A DNA stretch of 64,000 nucleotides from Branchiostoma floridae (taxonomy: Eukaryota; Chordata; Leptocardii; Amphioxiformes; Branchiostomatidae). The position numbers and the translations under genes are program-made. Of the stretch, positions 22,641 to 35,500 are shown one piece after another; position 1 is the stretch's first letter; the number at the start of each line of letters is the position of its first letter. Below the pieces are notes generated by a model. The model was not told the DNA's origin, did not search any database, and was given only the letters and a program-made list of their open reading frames with translations. The DNA lies in assembly GCF_000003815.2 (NCBI RefSeq), contig NC_049993.1:16450897-16514896 (forward strand). The letters are read 5' to 3'.

Positions 22641-23520
22641 TGTGAGTCTGTGTGTCTGTCTGTCTGTCTGTCTGTCTGTGTGTTAACAGTATAACTCAAG
22701 AAGCCTTTGATGGATCCCAATAATATTTGGTAGGTGGGTAGGGGTCGGGAAAACGAAGGTCAAGTTCGATAATGGGCCCCCTAGCGGCTTGCTAAGGTAC
22801 TGCAGCAAAACCTCAATTTTTTTATCTCGTGTTCTGGACCTGCTGTGGTTATGATTTTTGAGTGGTAGATAGCCCTTGGTGCAGAGAGTAAGTGCTTCAA
22901 GTTTGGACCCCCTAGCGGCTTGTTTGGAACTGCAGTCGCCGATTTCCTTTCAAACTTTGGACGAGAATAACTCGAGAACGTGTTGATGGATCGTCATGGT
23001 TTTTGGTATGTAGATAGCCCAAGTAACAATGTACACAATGGAATACCAATTATGCAAATCAGCAACTAATTTGCATAATTAATGAGGAAAGTTTATAAAT
23101 CCACTGCATTTCATGATAAGACTTTCAAACTTTTCACATATATAGATGAGGAAGAGAGAAATATCAATGCATATTAATTATGCAAATGACGGCCTCATTT
23201 GCATAATTAATGAGAAAATATAAACGTGTTGACGGATTGTCATGGTTTTTGGTATGTAGATAGCCAAAGGGAAGACTTACATGATGGAATTATAATTATG
23301 CAAATCGACTGCTAATTTGCATAATTAATGAGAAAAGTTTGTAAATCCACTGCATTCCTTATAGGACTTTCAAACTTGTCACATTTTTAGCTAAGAAAGA
23401 AGGAAATATCAATACACATTTATTATGCAAATGATGCTTGATACAATTTAATATTATTATGTAAATCTAATCTGCATAGGGATCTAATTTGCATAAGCAA
23501 TGGCGAAATGTTATGAACCA
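22640..23520. repeat. Composite repeat with ATGCAAAT/ATTTGCAT pairs
   Basis: Begins with a TGTC microsatellite (22653-22678). Then come partial repeats sharing CCCCCTAGCGGCTTG (about 22780 and 22910) and GTGTTGATGGATCGTCATGG (about 22980 and 23227). From 23040 on there are four blocks in which ATGCAAAT and its complement ATTTGCAT flank a short spacer, followed by AATTAATGAG. Looks like nested or tandem copies of one AT-rich dispersed repeat. Confidence 0.65.
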
Positions 23521-23759
23521 ACTCCAGGCATATAAAATAAAATATAATGAGTAACACATTTATGTCTACAGACATCATTCTACATAACAAACCTGGTTTA
23601 TTTGGCAAAGGTATGTGTTCGTTGAACTCTAGTTACAATTAGCATACAGGCATGAATTTGCAAATGAAAACCAAGGCTAGTATAAAAGTACATTCTATGT
23701 AAAGTATCACAGGCAAAATACTACATTTTGAAGCACAAACAAAAAGGACACCAGAGGAA

Positions 23760-26700
23760 AGAGTGTTTTGATACTTTTATTGATGGCCAGCAGGAATATG
23801 GAAAATAACATAACTCTGTGTAGTTTTTACTTATGTAAGCCACAAACAAAGAAAACCTTTACAAAGAACATGTGTCCGTAATACAATAGTGTATCTCTGC
23901 TTGCCTTTCATACCACATCTGACACATGCATGTACAAATGTACTCCCTCATAGACTACAGAGGAGAAGATTTTGAGATGTAAAACATGTACTAAGTATAC
24001 TATCTCATAGGTTTCCAGTAGACAAGTACTCGGGGGCCACAACTTTATCCTTGATTCTATACTCGGGATACAATACAAAACACAACCTCTAATGGAAATG
24101 GGGTGTAAGACATTGATGTGTTTTTTTCACACGATTACATGATATAGTCAATAAAAGTTAATTATGCTGCTCCCTTCTGTATTATTCTAGTGATTGCTAC
24201 ACATGATATCACCCATCAAATACCGCACAGAAATCGCAATGAAGGCCTCATCATTTCTATTCAACAATAAATCATTTCTTTTCCATACAGTTTTACATTA
24301 CATTGACAAAAGATGAGTTACAATTTAAGCATAACTAAGGCTCACTTGGTACAGGCTAGTAGTGAATCTTCAGAAATAAACTTATATTCCAGTACTATTC
24401 GTATCTGTCAGAAGATCATGGTATTTCTCTTTAAATTTTGATGAGCATCAAAATGTCATATTTTACTTTTTCGATTTCATCACATCATATTTTTTTGTTA
24501 ATCACAAATCAAGACCATTCTAAAGGACCAAATCATGCATATTAACATTTGAAATCAAAAATATGTCTTGCAAACAATGAAAAGACAAGTTGACCAGGTT
24601 GTCTACTTATCAACACCTTTGAAAAACAATAGGTTACTGTTCAATGTGAAAATGTCACAGGATGGGGTTGTTAAAAAGCTAAATTCAGAATATTTTCCAG
24701 TTCTCTTCCTAAGTGGTACACATGGTATACAGCACTTATAATACAAACTCTGCAGTATGTATGCATAGTCCTATAGCATTTTTGTCTCCAAGCAGATGGA
24801 AGGGCCCTGCTCAGTATCTTTGTATATTTTTGCAACAGTTTGGACATCTCTCCAGTAGAAGTAATACTAATAGTGCAACTTGATTTCTTAGGGCTAGAAG
24901 GTAGCCCTAAGAAAGTGCACCACTCAAATACAAAAAACTAGACATAGAAATCCTGGTATGAGTCAGACCTCGAAATTAACTGTTTTCTTTATTGTCCCAG
25001 AAGTGTTCCCAAAATACGTATGATTGGTTTACATTCTGATGTTGATCATTTTTCTACCGTCCCAAAAAAGGTCCCAAAGGAATTTTTAGCGTTCCCGGAC
25101 TAGCTTTTTGGTGCCCCGGGACTATGGGACTATGTTAATTTCGAGCCCTGTGAGTGGTACACATGATTACAGTTCAGTGGCCACAAATGGGGCAATGCAC
25201 TACTGCTAGGCGCTGTGTCCAGGCTGTCATCACAGACCCTTGCGGTTGAGCCCCGTCTATGTAAACTCCTCCTACTTCAGCCTCTGGTTGCAAAGAGATA
25301 GTAGACGGCCCACTCAATAACGAGAAAAGACAAAAACTAAACCCGGACTGATCCATCTGCTCGGACATCAAATACATCCTACATGTGTACACTATAGGGT
25401 ACAGTTTGACCATTTCAGCCCAGGACATCATATACCTATCACCATTGAGTAGGTGTATCTCTTCATCTATCCACATGTCTATGTTAATATACCCACTTGC
25501 AAAATAGGCTGATTTGCACATATTTACAAATATACACTTTGTATGCATGGTAAGCTCCATGGAGAATGTAATGTTAGTTTTAAGGGGTGCTGGATTTTTG
25601 AAAGAATTTCTTCACAAGTTATCGGGCCAGTTAGCAACAGCAGTTAGATGTACAATCCATTTGTGTGTGTTAATCAACAGTGTTTTGCATTATATGCCGG
25701 TTTCACGGCACCAAACCCAACATCCATCTCAAGACACTCTTTGTAACAGTATAGTTTTGGTGTACAGTACCAACAAAACAGTTTTTGTACACAGTAAATT
25801 ACTATAATGTGCACCCACCCCTGTAGAACTATCTTGACATGTGTACCACTATCATGGTATATTAGCAAATTACAATGGTACAGATAAGTACTGTACATTT
25901 TACACTATATTCAGTGTCTGTATTGGTCAACTGAAACTCTGGAAAGGCATGGATGTAGCACACTGGGTATTGGAAGTGTGTACCCAGAACCTCTTGTGCA
26001 TTGGTTCAACGTGCACAATGGGCTTTGCAAAGTATTTCTTGTTGGACACATCTGTAAGGATGTAGTGGATATTACGGGTTCTGGGTACATGCTGCTACAA
26101 TAGGCTTAGATCATCACCGTATCTAACAGTATACATGTATGTATTATGTGGATGCAATGCATTCAATTTACCCTAAAACAAAAAGACTGCGTTTTCAGGC
26201 CAGTATGGATAGACATATAATTTTGTTTTTCTCAACACTTCCAAGCCTGTGTCCTATCTTTTTTCTTTCTCACCAAATTTCCAAAAATTTCCTGACAGTT
26301 AACAAACTGGTAACTTGCAATAGTCACATCTTTTCCATTATATCATCAAACCAATCCTAGCCTACATATACATATATGTAATTATGTATTCTTGACTGTG
26401 ACCTTAGTTCCGAATTCTGTATTAATATTTCAGCTCATATCAATAATTGCTTTCAGTATTTTCCATTGATTCGATCTAATATTTTCCTGTTGTTTCAAAT
26501 TCCAATGACTTGATGTAACTTATGTAAATTTTACACACTTGTACTTCCAAGTATCACAACATTCTTTTAGCACTAATAAGTCCTTAGTTAACCATGTGAT
26601 GGCTCTATGCTAGCAATGTCGTTCTGTTAAGCACATAAAAAAGTAGTCCAGCTACGTTTTTCTCACTGAAACGAAATTGCATGCATCTTTTGTTTCTTTC

Positions 26701-28069
26701 ATTTCTTTATAAAATGAATAAATCAATGATCGTATCAGCCAAACCTGTCAAGAAGTGCCCAACATGACATTTCAGTAATACATGTTACATGTACCAAGTA
26801 GTTAGCAAACTCAAAGTCAAGATTTTTTAAGTAAAAAAAAAAAAAAACGAAAATAAACAAAAGCCCTTGATTTTCATATTATGGCTTCTCGAAACAAACA
26901 CACAACATAATATAGATGTTAACTGGATGTGCAACTTCTGGGCATCCTTGCCTTATACACATCCTTTATGCTACACCTACACACTGTTTACTGGAAAACA
27001 TAAGAAAGTCTGATTTTTTTGTCAGCCACCAATTTTCAAACGCTATAAATACATTTTTCTCTCTCACAAAGCAGCAAGTTTTACATATGATACATTTACT
27101 GGGTTATGGGAAAACACATCCCACATGATCATCACTTATTTCCCTTCAGTATCCAACAACTCCTTCTCTGAGAAAAGTCTCCTTCCAAATCACAACCATC
27201 TAAATCACTCTGACAGTGTGGATACAATGGTTCGAAACAACCAGGTGCATTGTGGGAAACAGTGCATGATGGGATACAAGATGGCTGCCCGCCCTTGAAC
27301 CCTGTCACATATGACCTTGACATTGATGAATATTTACAAGCTATACATCGTTATCCATTGCCTCTCTCAGCCCTATTGCACTGCATTCTTCCAGTGGTGG
27401 ATTTTTTTTTCATCAGGCCACACTGTCTCATTTCCATGATTCTTGGACATTTCAATGTAAAAACAAGAATTCCATCTCTGTAACTGGATAAGATGTGCAG
27501 ATTACTTCTGGACGTTTTGAGTGACGTCCATCACTCTTCTTCAGCATCACTAAAATGAACTGGAAGAGCAGAAGTTCTGAACTCATTTTATCCAGTTGTA
27601 GAGATTGATTTGTCTCGGTGATGTATCAAGGCATGAAAACAAGGTGAAAACAGAGCCCAGTGAGGAAAACTTGGATCCATTTGACTTTCGGCCAGTATCA
27701 ATCAAATTTAAGAAATGTCTGTCTGGTCATGTCAAGTGCCTTGCAACACACAAGAAGGGTGTGTGCTTTTCTTCTGTCCCGCCAAAATAGTTCAATCAAG
27801 ACAATATACGGTATTCTCTTTTCCTGAATCTGTGTCCGTGTCTGTGTCTGTACAGCCGGTGCAGCTGCTCTTATCTTTACAACCAGGTCTAAGTAACACA
27901 CCAGCTTTGAATCTGATTTTGCCAAAAGATACAAAGTTTCTCTCACACTCTGTTGTCACCATATTTCCTTTTCTTCATCACTGACTTTCAGAGTCCAAGA
28001 ACCACGGAAACAACCTGTCTATAATGCCTGACCAAAACGGTTAACATTAATCAATTAATGAATGTGTTG
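23760..28069 (-). other. Possible long 3' UTR of RNF11
   Basis: 4.3 kb of AT-rich DNA downstream of the RNF11 stop with no recognisable coding sequence. A minus-strand AATAAA lies near 23775-23780. Vertebrate RNF11 also has a long 3' UTR, so this may be transcribed with it, but nothing in the sequence proves continuity. The MITE at 24969-25145 lies inside. Transcript data would decide. Confidence 0.35.
24969..25145. mobile_element. Short inverted-repeat element (CTCGAAATTAAC ends)
   Basis: Perfect 12-base ends, CTCGAAATTAAC and GTTAATTTCGAG, 177 bases apart, with repeated TCCCA/TCCCGG motifs inside. Non-autonomous MITE-like element. Confidence 0.65.
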
Positions 28070-29542
28070 TTAATTAGTTTGATATGTGGTTAGCAAGGCC
28101 GCGTCGACGGGCTCCATGCAGGAGGGACAGGTGAAGGAGCGCATCAGCCAGTCGTCTATACAGTCCTTATGGTAGATGTGGCAGCAGGGAAGCAGCCTGA
28201 TCGGGTCGCCGATCACAAAGTCGTTCATACAGATCACACATCTGGGGGAAGAAGGAAAAAAAATAACAAACACATGGCACAACATCATTTAGACTCACAA
28301 CAGTTCATTCACTAACTTAAAGGCTTTCAAAAATAATGCCGTAAACATCCAGCAGCAGCCTGATCGGGTCGCCGATCACAAAGTGGTCCATACAGATCAC
28401 ACATCTGGGGAAGAGGAAGAAAGAAATCAAAATAATGCCATTTAGATTCCAGTACAATAGTTGATAGATAAATAAACTAAGGCTCTCACAAATAATAAGG
28501 TAACTAGAGAGGAAACATCTTTGCAAAAATGCAGAATGTTTTCCCTCTAGCCTTATGTAAAGCTACTTGCATACAATACTCTACCATTAGGCTTGCCCCC
28601 AAGTAGTGTGTGCGAATGAAAAAAAAAAAAATTGAGGCTATGAATCGGGGTATTTCTCAGAAGCCTGACGTGATAGCCAGTCCAAGTTGACAGCCCAGGA
28701 AGCCAGGCCTGGTGCACACCCAGCCTTTTCCATAAACCCTATTCTGCATGGAGGAAGAAAGAAAAAGAAGACAACAGCAAAAACAAAATGTGTTTTCTCC
28801 TTCGGGAATGAAACATAAAAATCTAGCAGCAGCTTGATAGGCTCTCCTATCACAAAGTCGTTCATACAGATCACACATCTGGGGGAGAGGAAGAAAACAT
28901 AATGCCACTTAGATTCCAGTACAATAGTTTGATAACTAACTGAAGGCTCTCAAAAATGATAAAAATCTAGCAGCAGGCTGATCGGGTCTCCCGCCACAAA
29001 AATCGGTCATACAGATCAAACATCATCAAGACTAAGAAAAAAATTTAAAAAACACATGGTACATGTATAATGCCATTTACATTCCACACTCACTCACTCA
29101 CTCACTCACTCACTCACTCACTCAATCACTCACTCAATCAATCACTCACAGCCCATGACCACAGCAGCCGTAGGGGCTCAACGACAGCCAGCAGCAGCGA
29201 TCTTTGCCCATCTCTGTTCATTAAATAAGGCTACACCTTGGTTCTCAAAAGTAAAGGTGAAAATCTAGCAAACCAAAACTGTTCATACAGTCCACACTAT
29301 TCTTATCACATCATCTAAATGTACCAAACACAATCAAGATATATAGATATTATATCATTATCACATATTTGACTCACTCTCTGCCCTTCTTGGACCCGTC
29401 GTACACCCCGGAGGGCAGGTGTTGGATCAGTCCCAGCCTCTGAGCTATCCTGATCTGCTCATCTTCTGTCAGCTGGGTCACAGGTCGGGCTGTGTTCGGG
29501 GTCGGGTGGTAGATGGGTGCTTCTTCCTGTAGGGGAGAGAAG

Positions 29543-29577
<35 letters not shown>

Positions 29578-32500
29578 ATCATAACCATCAATCAACCAAT
29601 AAAATCATAACTATCAATGTATTATAACTGCGTTCAAGTGGTAGGTGCTTCTTCTATTAGGCAGAGCATCAATCGATGGATTGATCAGTCAATCGATCAA
29701 TTAATAGTTTAAGTGTCTGGTGGTAGGTATGTGACTCTCCCTATTGCCTTATTGGACAAATACTAATATTAGTACTCAAGAGTTCTCCCCAAAGGATGGA
29801 ATAACGGAGGCCCTCCATTATACTCCTAGCCCAGCTCCACTATACTACTTTTGAAATTTAGTGTGTTTCTTCCCTATTTTCTTGGTTAGTTTTGCTAAAA
29901 TTAATGAAAATTCACAGCTTTTTGTGCCAAGTGGTATCACTTTTCCAGCCGGCATTGTCTGAAAAACTTGTGAATGGGCGATGATCAAAACAATAGCTGT
30001 TTTGCCACTTCACAACAAAGGAATCACTATAATATATTATTACTATAGTCTTGTAGTATTTGACACCCTCTGTCATTGCACAATGAACCCATTTTCATGA
30101 AAGTGCAGCGCGTTTGTTCGGGTTATTTTTGCCAGCCCCTCCGGACCACTATACTAAAAAATTCTGGGGAGAACCCTGGAATATATACAGCATAGCTACG
30201 CTCAGGCTTTTAGACTTAATCAGACCTGACTTCACAGTCCCATCACATTGCTGGTACAGATGCACTCTGTCATTATAGTTTTTCCAGAAACACACAAAAT
30301 ACCATAATCTATGCATGAAATATGAATTTGATATGCTTCTGTACTATTGACACAAGTTGAAAGATTTGGACCTTCCAAGCCAAGCTCATGTATATCTAGG
30401 ATTTCTTTTACACTCTGTGCAATTTTGTAATCATAATACTTATAGGTAAAATGGATGGTTATTGGTGGTCACTATAACTATATACCAGCAAATGCAGGTT
30501 ATTTCATAGACTCCGCATCATCAGTATTACTTACATGTACCTGGTAGGAGAGACAATTTCTGAACTGTCTGTTTCTTCTGAGCCGGTAATACAATGATAC
30601 CAGCCCTGCAATTTTGCAATAACGCTATCAAGCCCCATTTAGAGATAACCTTGTGGCAACTGGCAGACCACTCAGAGCAGATCATCTGCTAGCCACCGAC
30701 AAAGGGATGGGTTGCTTAGCAACAGATTGTATAGATACCGATGATTGAAGTAATAGATTGTTCAATGGGCTCTATCTGTCCTGGAAATTCTTTTGGAATG
30801 ATGACTGTGTGTATCATCTAACCATATCACTTATTTATTGAAAATGACAACAAGTCATTACACTGGGCCAGCCTAGGCAGTCTATTCAAGCTGATGACGG
30901 CTGACCCACAAAGATACAACAAACAAATCTAAATTACACATATGTACATAATAGGCCACATAGGCTACGTAAGCTATGAGGAGCAGATGGAAGGTGCTGT
31001 AAATCGGTTTGTTGATGTTAAAAATGAATGCAAAGCGTCTGAGAGTTATCAGTTAACCATATCATCAGTGGACGTCAAGGATACCCATAGCCAGGAGCTA
31101 CAAAATGTATCACATTACTATCAACAACCGCTTACACAAGACTACATGTACATAGAGTCAACACTAGTATTTGAGTAGTCTCTTTGAAAAATGATATCTA
31201 TCACAGTTCATTGTTGCATGTATATCCCTACCTTGTTTCTACCATGTACTTTTCGACCACGAAAGAGATGGCTGGACAACATAAAGGAAGACATCAACTT
31301 TCTCAACCTACACAGTGTCAACCCTAGTGACAGAGGACGCTGGCGAGCTGCCATCAGACCCCCTCATCATCAGCGTGCAAGCACGTCTAACCCCCACAGG
31401 GTGGGGAACAACAGACGTTAAACCGGAGTGAGTGAGTGAGTGACTTGCAATTAGCCTATGGGCATGAACTTGCATTTTATAAACTTTAACTTTTCTTATT
31501 ATAAATAAAGATATGAACACGAAATAATTTTCCTTGTGTGCATATTGCATATCAAGTTGTATAAAACTACTGAGGTTAGTGAATTTAAAATCCCTCCTTA
31601 CAACATTTTGGTGCCAATAAAGGTGCAGTGCCCATCTCCATTTCTGTAGCCCTTGGGCCACATACAGTACGGGGTAAGTACAGTCTGGTAGTGGGGTGTG
31701 TCCAACTCCAAAATTTTTCTCATAAGTGCTGAGTGCTAAACAGAGAAAGCAGTGTTAGGCACCATTTTTCGTGTCTTTGATTTGAATCCCAACCTTCTGA
31801 ATGCGAAGTGAACACTGGGTTAGGGATCAGGGCTGTTTCCAGCATTTGAAATAAATCTTTAGCAATTCCACTCATTGTTTGGGAGTCCATGTTGCTACTG
31901 TTCCATTTTTGTTGTAAATCTGTAACTTTCTTCTTCTTCTTCTTAAATTTGTGGCAGCCACCTTCATCGTATTGAAGATTCTGCTGTCTTCTGAACTCTT
32001 TGAACCTATGAAAAATCAACTTCATGTCATGACATAGTTTAAGCCATGAAATTCAGGTTTATTGGACAGCGGGTTGACATTTTTGTTCCTCCCAGGGTAG
32101 TGGGATGGGACTGGAGACAGGCTACCCTGGGAGCCAGCCAGGACCGGGTAGCTAGCGAGTTTTGTTCGGGGAGCTAAGGCAGTCAGCCCGCAGATCTCAC
32201 ATAAGCACTCCGGGGAGTTTAAGCCTGACGGAGTTATTGCTATACCCTTGTAGGGCAGGTCTGACTGTCTTGGGCCACTGAATAAACTGTCCTAGCTGCC
32301 CGATCCTGGCTGGCTCCCAGTGGAGAGACAGCCCTGTCAGGGATAAGACTAAGAACTAGAGAGTCTGACTGTCTTTATCTAGAGCTAACCCAAGTAGCCT
32401 GGCCTTGTGACCACTCGGATGACAGACAGGGAACAGACATGCTCTGATTATGGGTCCCAGAAATATGTGTAAACATTCCCCGATACTCTTCCTGCACATA

Positions 32501-35500
32501 ACAGGGGCTCTGCAGGGATTTCTGGAACATGCCAAGAGGGTTGAATGGTTGGTTAGAGATAACATGGAAGTATCCAGATCCAATGTCAGCTTACCAGGAT
32601 TATCTTTCACTCGTCATGACAAGGAGACATGGATGTAAACTTGTTCATCACCACATTGATGGGCACAATGAGCAATATTACAACTTTTAATGACTTAAAC
32701 CCAGGGCTGGCCCAAGACAAGCTTTGCTATTTTTCTGGCCAACTCTTTGTTTTATGATGGCCTTAGCTTGTTGTTGTTTTTTCTGTCATTTAAGCTGCCC
32801 AAAACGATCTACTTTCATCAATGTAATGTTCTGAATTTATGATTTTTTTGACGGATGGAGTGAAATTTTTTGTTCGTGCCAACACTCATTCCCATCCCAG
32901 GATAGAGGGACGGGTCCTGGAGATAAGCCTTCAAATTCTTCTACACGTACGACTCGTGCAGTATATTACTCAATAAGCCTGTACAAGTACTTATTTAGTA
33001 GCCTAGAAAAGTAATCCTCATATGACTTCTATTCCTGTGATTTATCTTATTGTTAGAACCATTTGAGTCATTCAATCTTCAGAAGCCATGACGTGACTTC
33101 ACCTTCACCAAATGCTCTAAAAGTAGATAGAAGTTCTAAGCTTATCTTTGAATTGCTGCCATGTCAAAGGTACAGTGTACACTCCCCAATTGTGTGGCTG
33201 TCCCAGTCTTGCTAAATATATAACAGCTACAATGACTTGAGCCCTGAGCATGTAATAAGATCAGCGACCTCGCTGCGGATTCCTATAACGGTAAAATAAC
33301 AAGTACCCATGTTGCCACGACAACCCTGTTGCCATGACAACACAACTTCTGACATCATTGCCGAGACGATGGCAGAATTCCAATGACATTGATATCAGCT
33401 TGTTTTAAGAGTGATTCAGGAGGGTGACTTCACTTACCCTGGGGGGAAACCCAGCTGTCTAGACTTTGTAGTGTACCCTACTGTACACATACATTTTTAT
33501 TTATGATCTTGGTAATTATGCAAGGCATTAGACATGCATTAATTCCTGACCAAGGCCTAGATTAAATCACTTCTAAGTTTTACTGAAAGATGGTGTGGTT
33601 TTGTGTGGTTTAGAAAGAACTGACACATCTTTTCCTCTAGAACTAGTAGAACCTCAAATAAGTGAAACCTGTGCAACTCTATATAAGTCCACCAACTGGT
33701 CTTTTGGTTTCCTTTTGACACGGGTATTAAGATGTCTGTCTGTAGTAACCACCTGTCCCCATAGACCAGATATCATAATAATGGCCCTCTGACTCTGAAT
33801 GGTCCTTGAGTAGTTTTGACTGACCTGTAATAAGACATCCCTGGAAGTTTTAAGTCCTGAATGACAGAAGCAAGAGTCCCTGGGGCCTGGATTTGTGGTC
33901 ACTTATTCCTGATGGCATTCTTGACTGACTTTTCCTCTTAAATATTTCATGTCCGCCCTAAGACTGATGCTGTGGTCTTGTCTGGTGGTTGATGAGCTTG
34001 CCTCTGGACCACAGGTTACAGGTTCTAATCTCAGTCTACCCGCCAGTGTTGTGAGCTTGCTTCTGGACCACAGGTTACAGGTTCTGATCTCAGTCTACCC
34101 GCCAGTGTTGTGAGCTAGCTTCTGGACCACAGGTTACAGGTTCTAATCTCAGTCTAGCCGCCAGTGTTCTGATAAGTGGACATTATCTAATTTTTATACT
34201 TTAAATTTTGGATGGGAGGTCAATCTGTCAGCTGTTGTTTGAGAAGAGCCAGACCTCATCATATTTGCATATCAATGAAGCATGCCATAGCAGTCTTCTT
34301 TAATTAAAATCCTTCCCACACCAGTACATAGGGCAGTAACCATCTCCATTTTTATAGCCCTTGGGCCACACAGATGTGCAAGCACTACAGCAGGTTGCTA
34401 GTTTTAGCCATGCTATAATATAGTACTCAGACTATTTTCTTTCAGCAGTGTGTGACTGACATCAACTTCATGACATGGCTTACAGTTTACACATTTGCAA
34501 TAAAGATATCATGACATTATCATTTTAAATTTTTATTGGCTTGCGTTAATTAATGTTACACATGCAAGTAATACTGAGATACTGAATACAACTAAGTTAC
34601 TTGACTTGAGCAACTGGAAAAGTTTAGTAATATATTTAGTATCATTTTTTTTGGTTCTACAGCATGGCAGACCCAGAAGTGTTTTTAGCCTGACGACAAC
34701 CAAAGTGTCAGAAAACCAGGTTACTCCAAGTCACTGCTCCGCATTAGTCGCACCCTACCTGGCATGACGTCAACGATATACAGGGACTCATTCCTGCAAT
34801 TACTGGGTTTCTTTGGATGTCATTGAAAATAAATGGACCTTCAAGCAAAAAGAATTGAGAAACCTTGAAGCACATTTTTCGGGCACAATTTGCAACAAAC
34901 TTTACGCTTTTGTTTTTAGGCTATACTGGGAATATAATTGAACAGCTGCAACAGACAGCACCTGGAGAGCAGAAAATTGGCTACTAAAGAAAAATGAGAA
35001 TTCTGTCTGAACAATAATCTCTTGTCCAATCCAAATCTATGCCGAAATTTTGCGACTAATTCCTCAATGTAACATTGTAAGACATTATCACAATGTTATA
35101 TATATGAAGTTATCCTGCTGTTCATCAAGCAATGAAGTAGTCAAATGACCGACCAACCCATAATCATCTCTTGGTATACATCAAATTTAAGCATACTTTT
35201 TCTGATTACATGTTCATCTACACAAGTCGGTTAATCTAAAGTTCTGCCAATAATCAGATTTATAGTTATACATCCATGAAGGTTACACATCCAGATAATA
35301 AGATGTGCCAAAAAGCAGTTACGTTTCCGATAAGCATCCACTATATATCCTTCTTCAGTGACATTGACAAAAGAATGGATGCTATATCTGAAGCATTTGA
35401 CCGTTTCCAAAATGATATCCAGTTGCTTGAGTAACTGCTTTTTGGGGAATAATCAGATATAGTTGGTGAAAAATTAGGCAGTCCAGCTGGACAGCACCGG

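Noticed and set aside
28317-28526. A second RING gene next to RNF11
   Set aside because: Only the first 19 or so RING codons are present; it is a duplicated fragment of RNF11 exon 3.
29089-29152. CRISPR array
   Set aside because: The short repeats are 4-base microsatellites with no spacers, and this is eukaryotic DNA.
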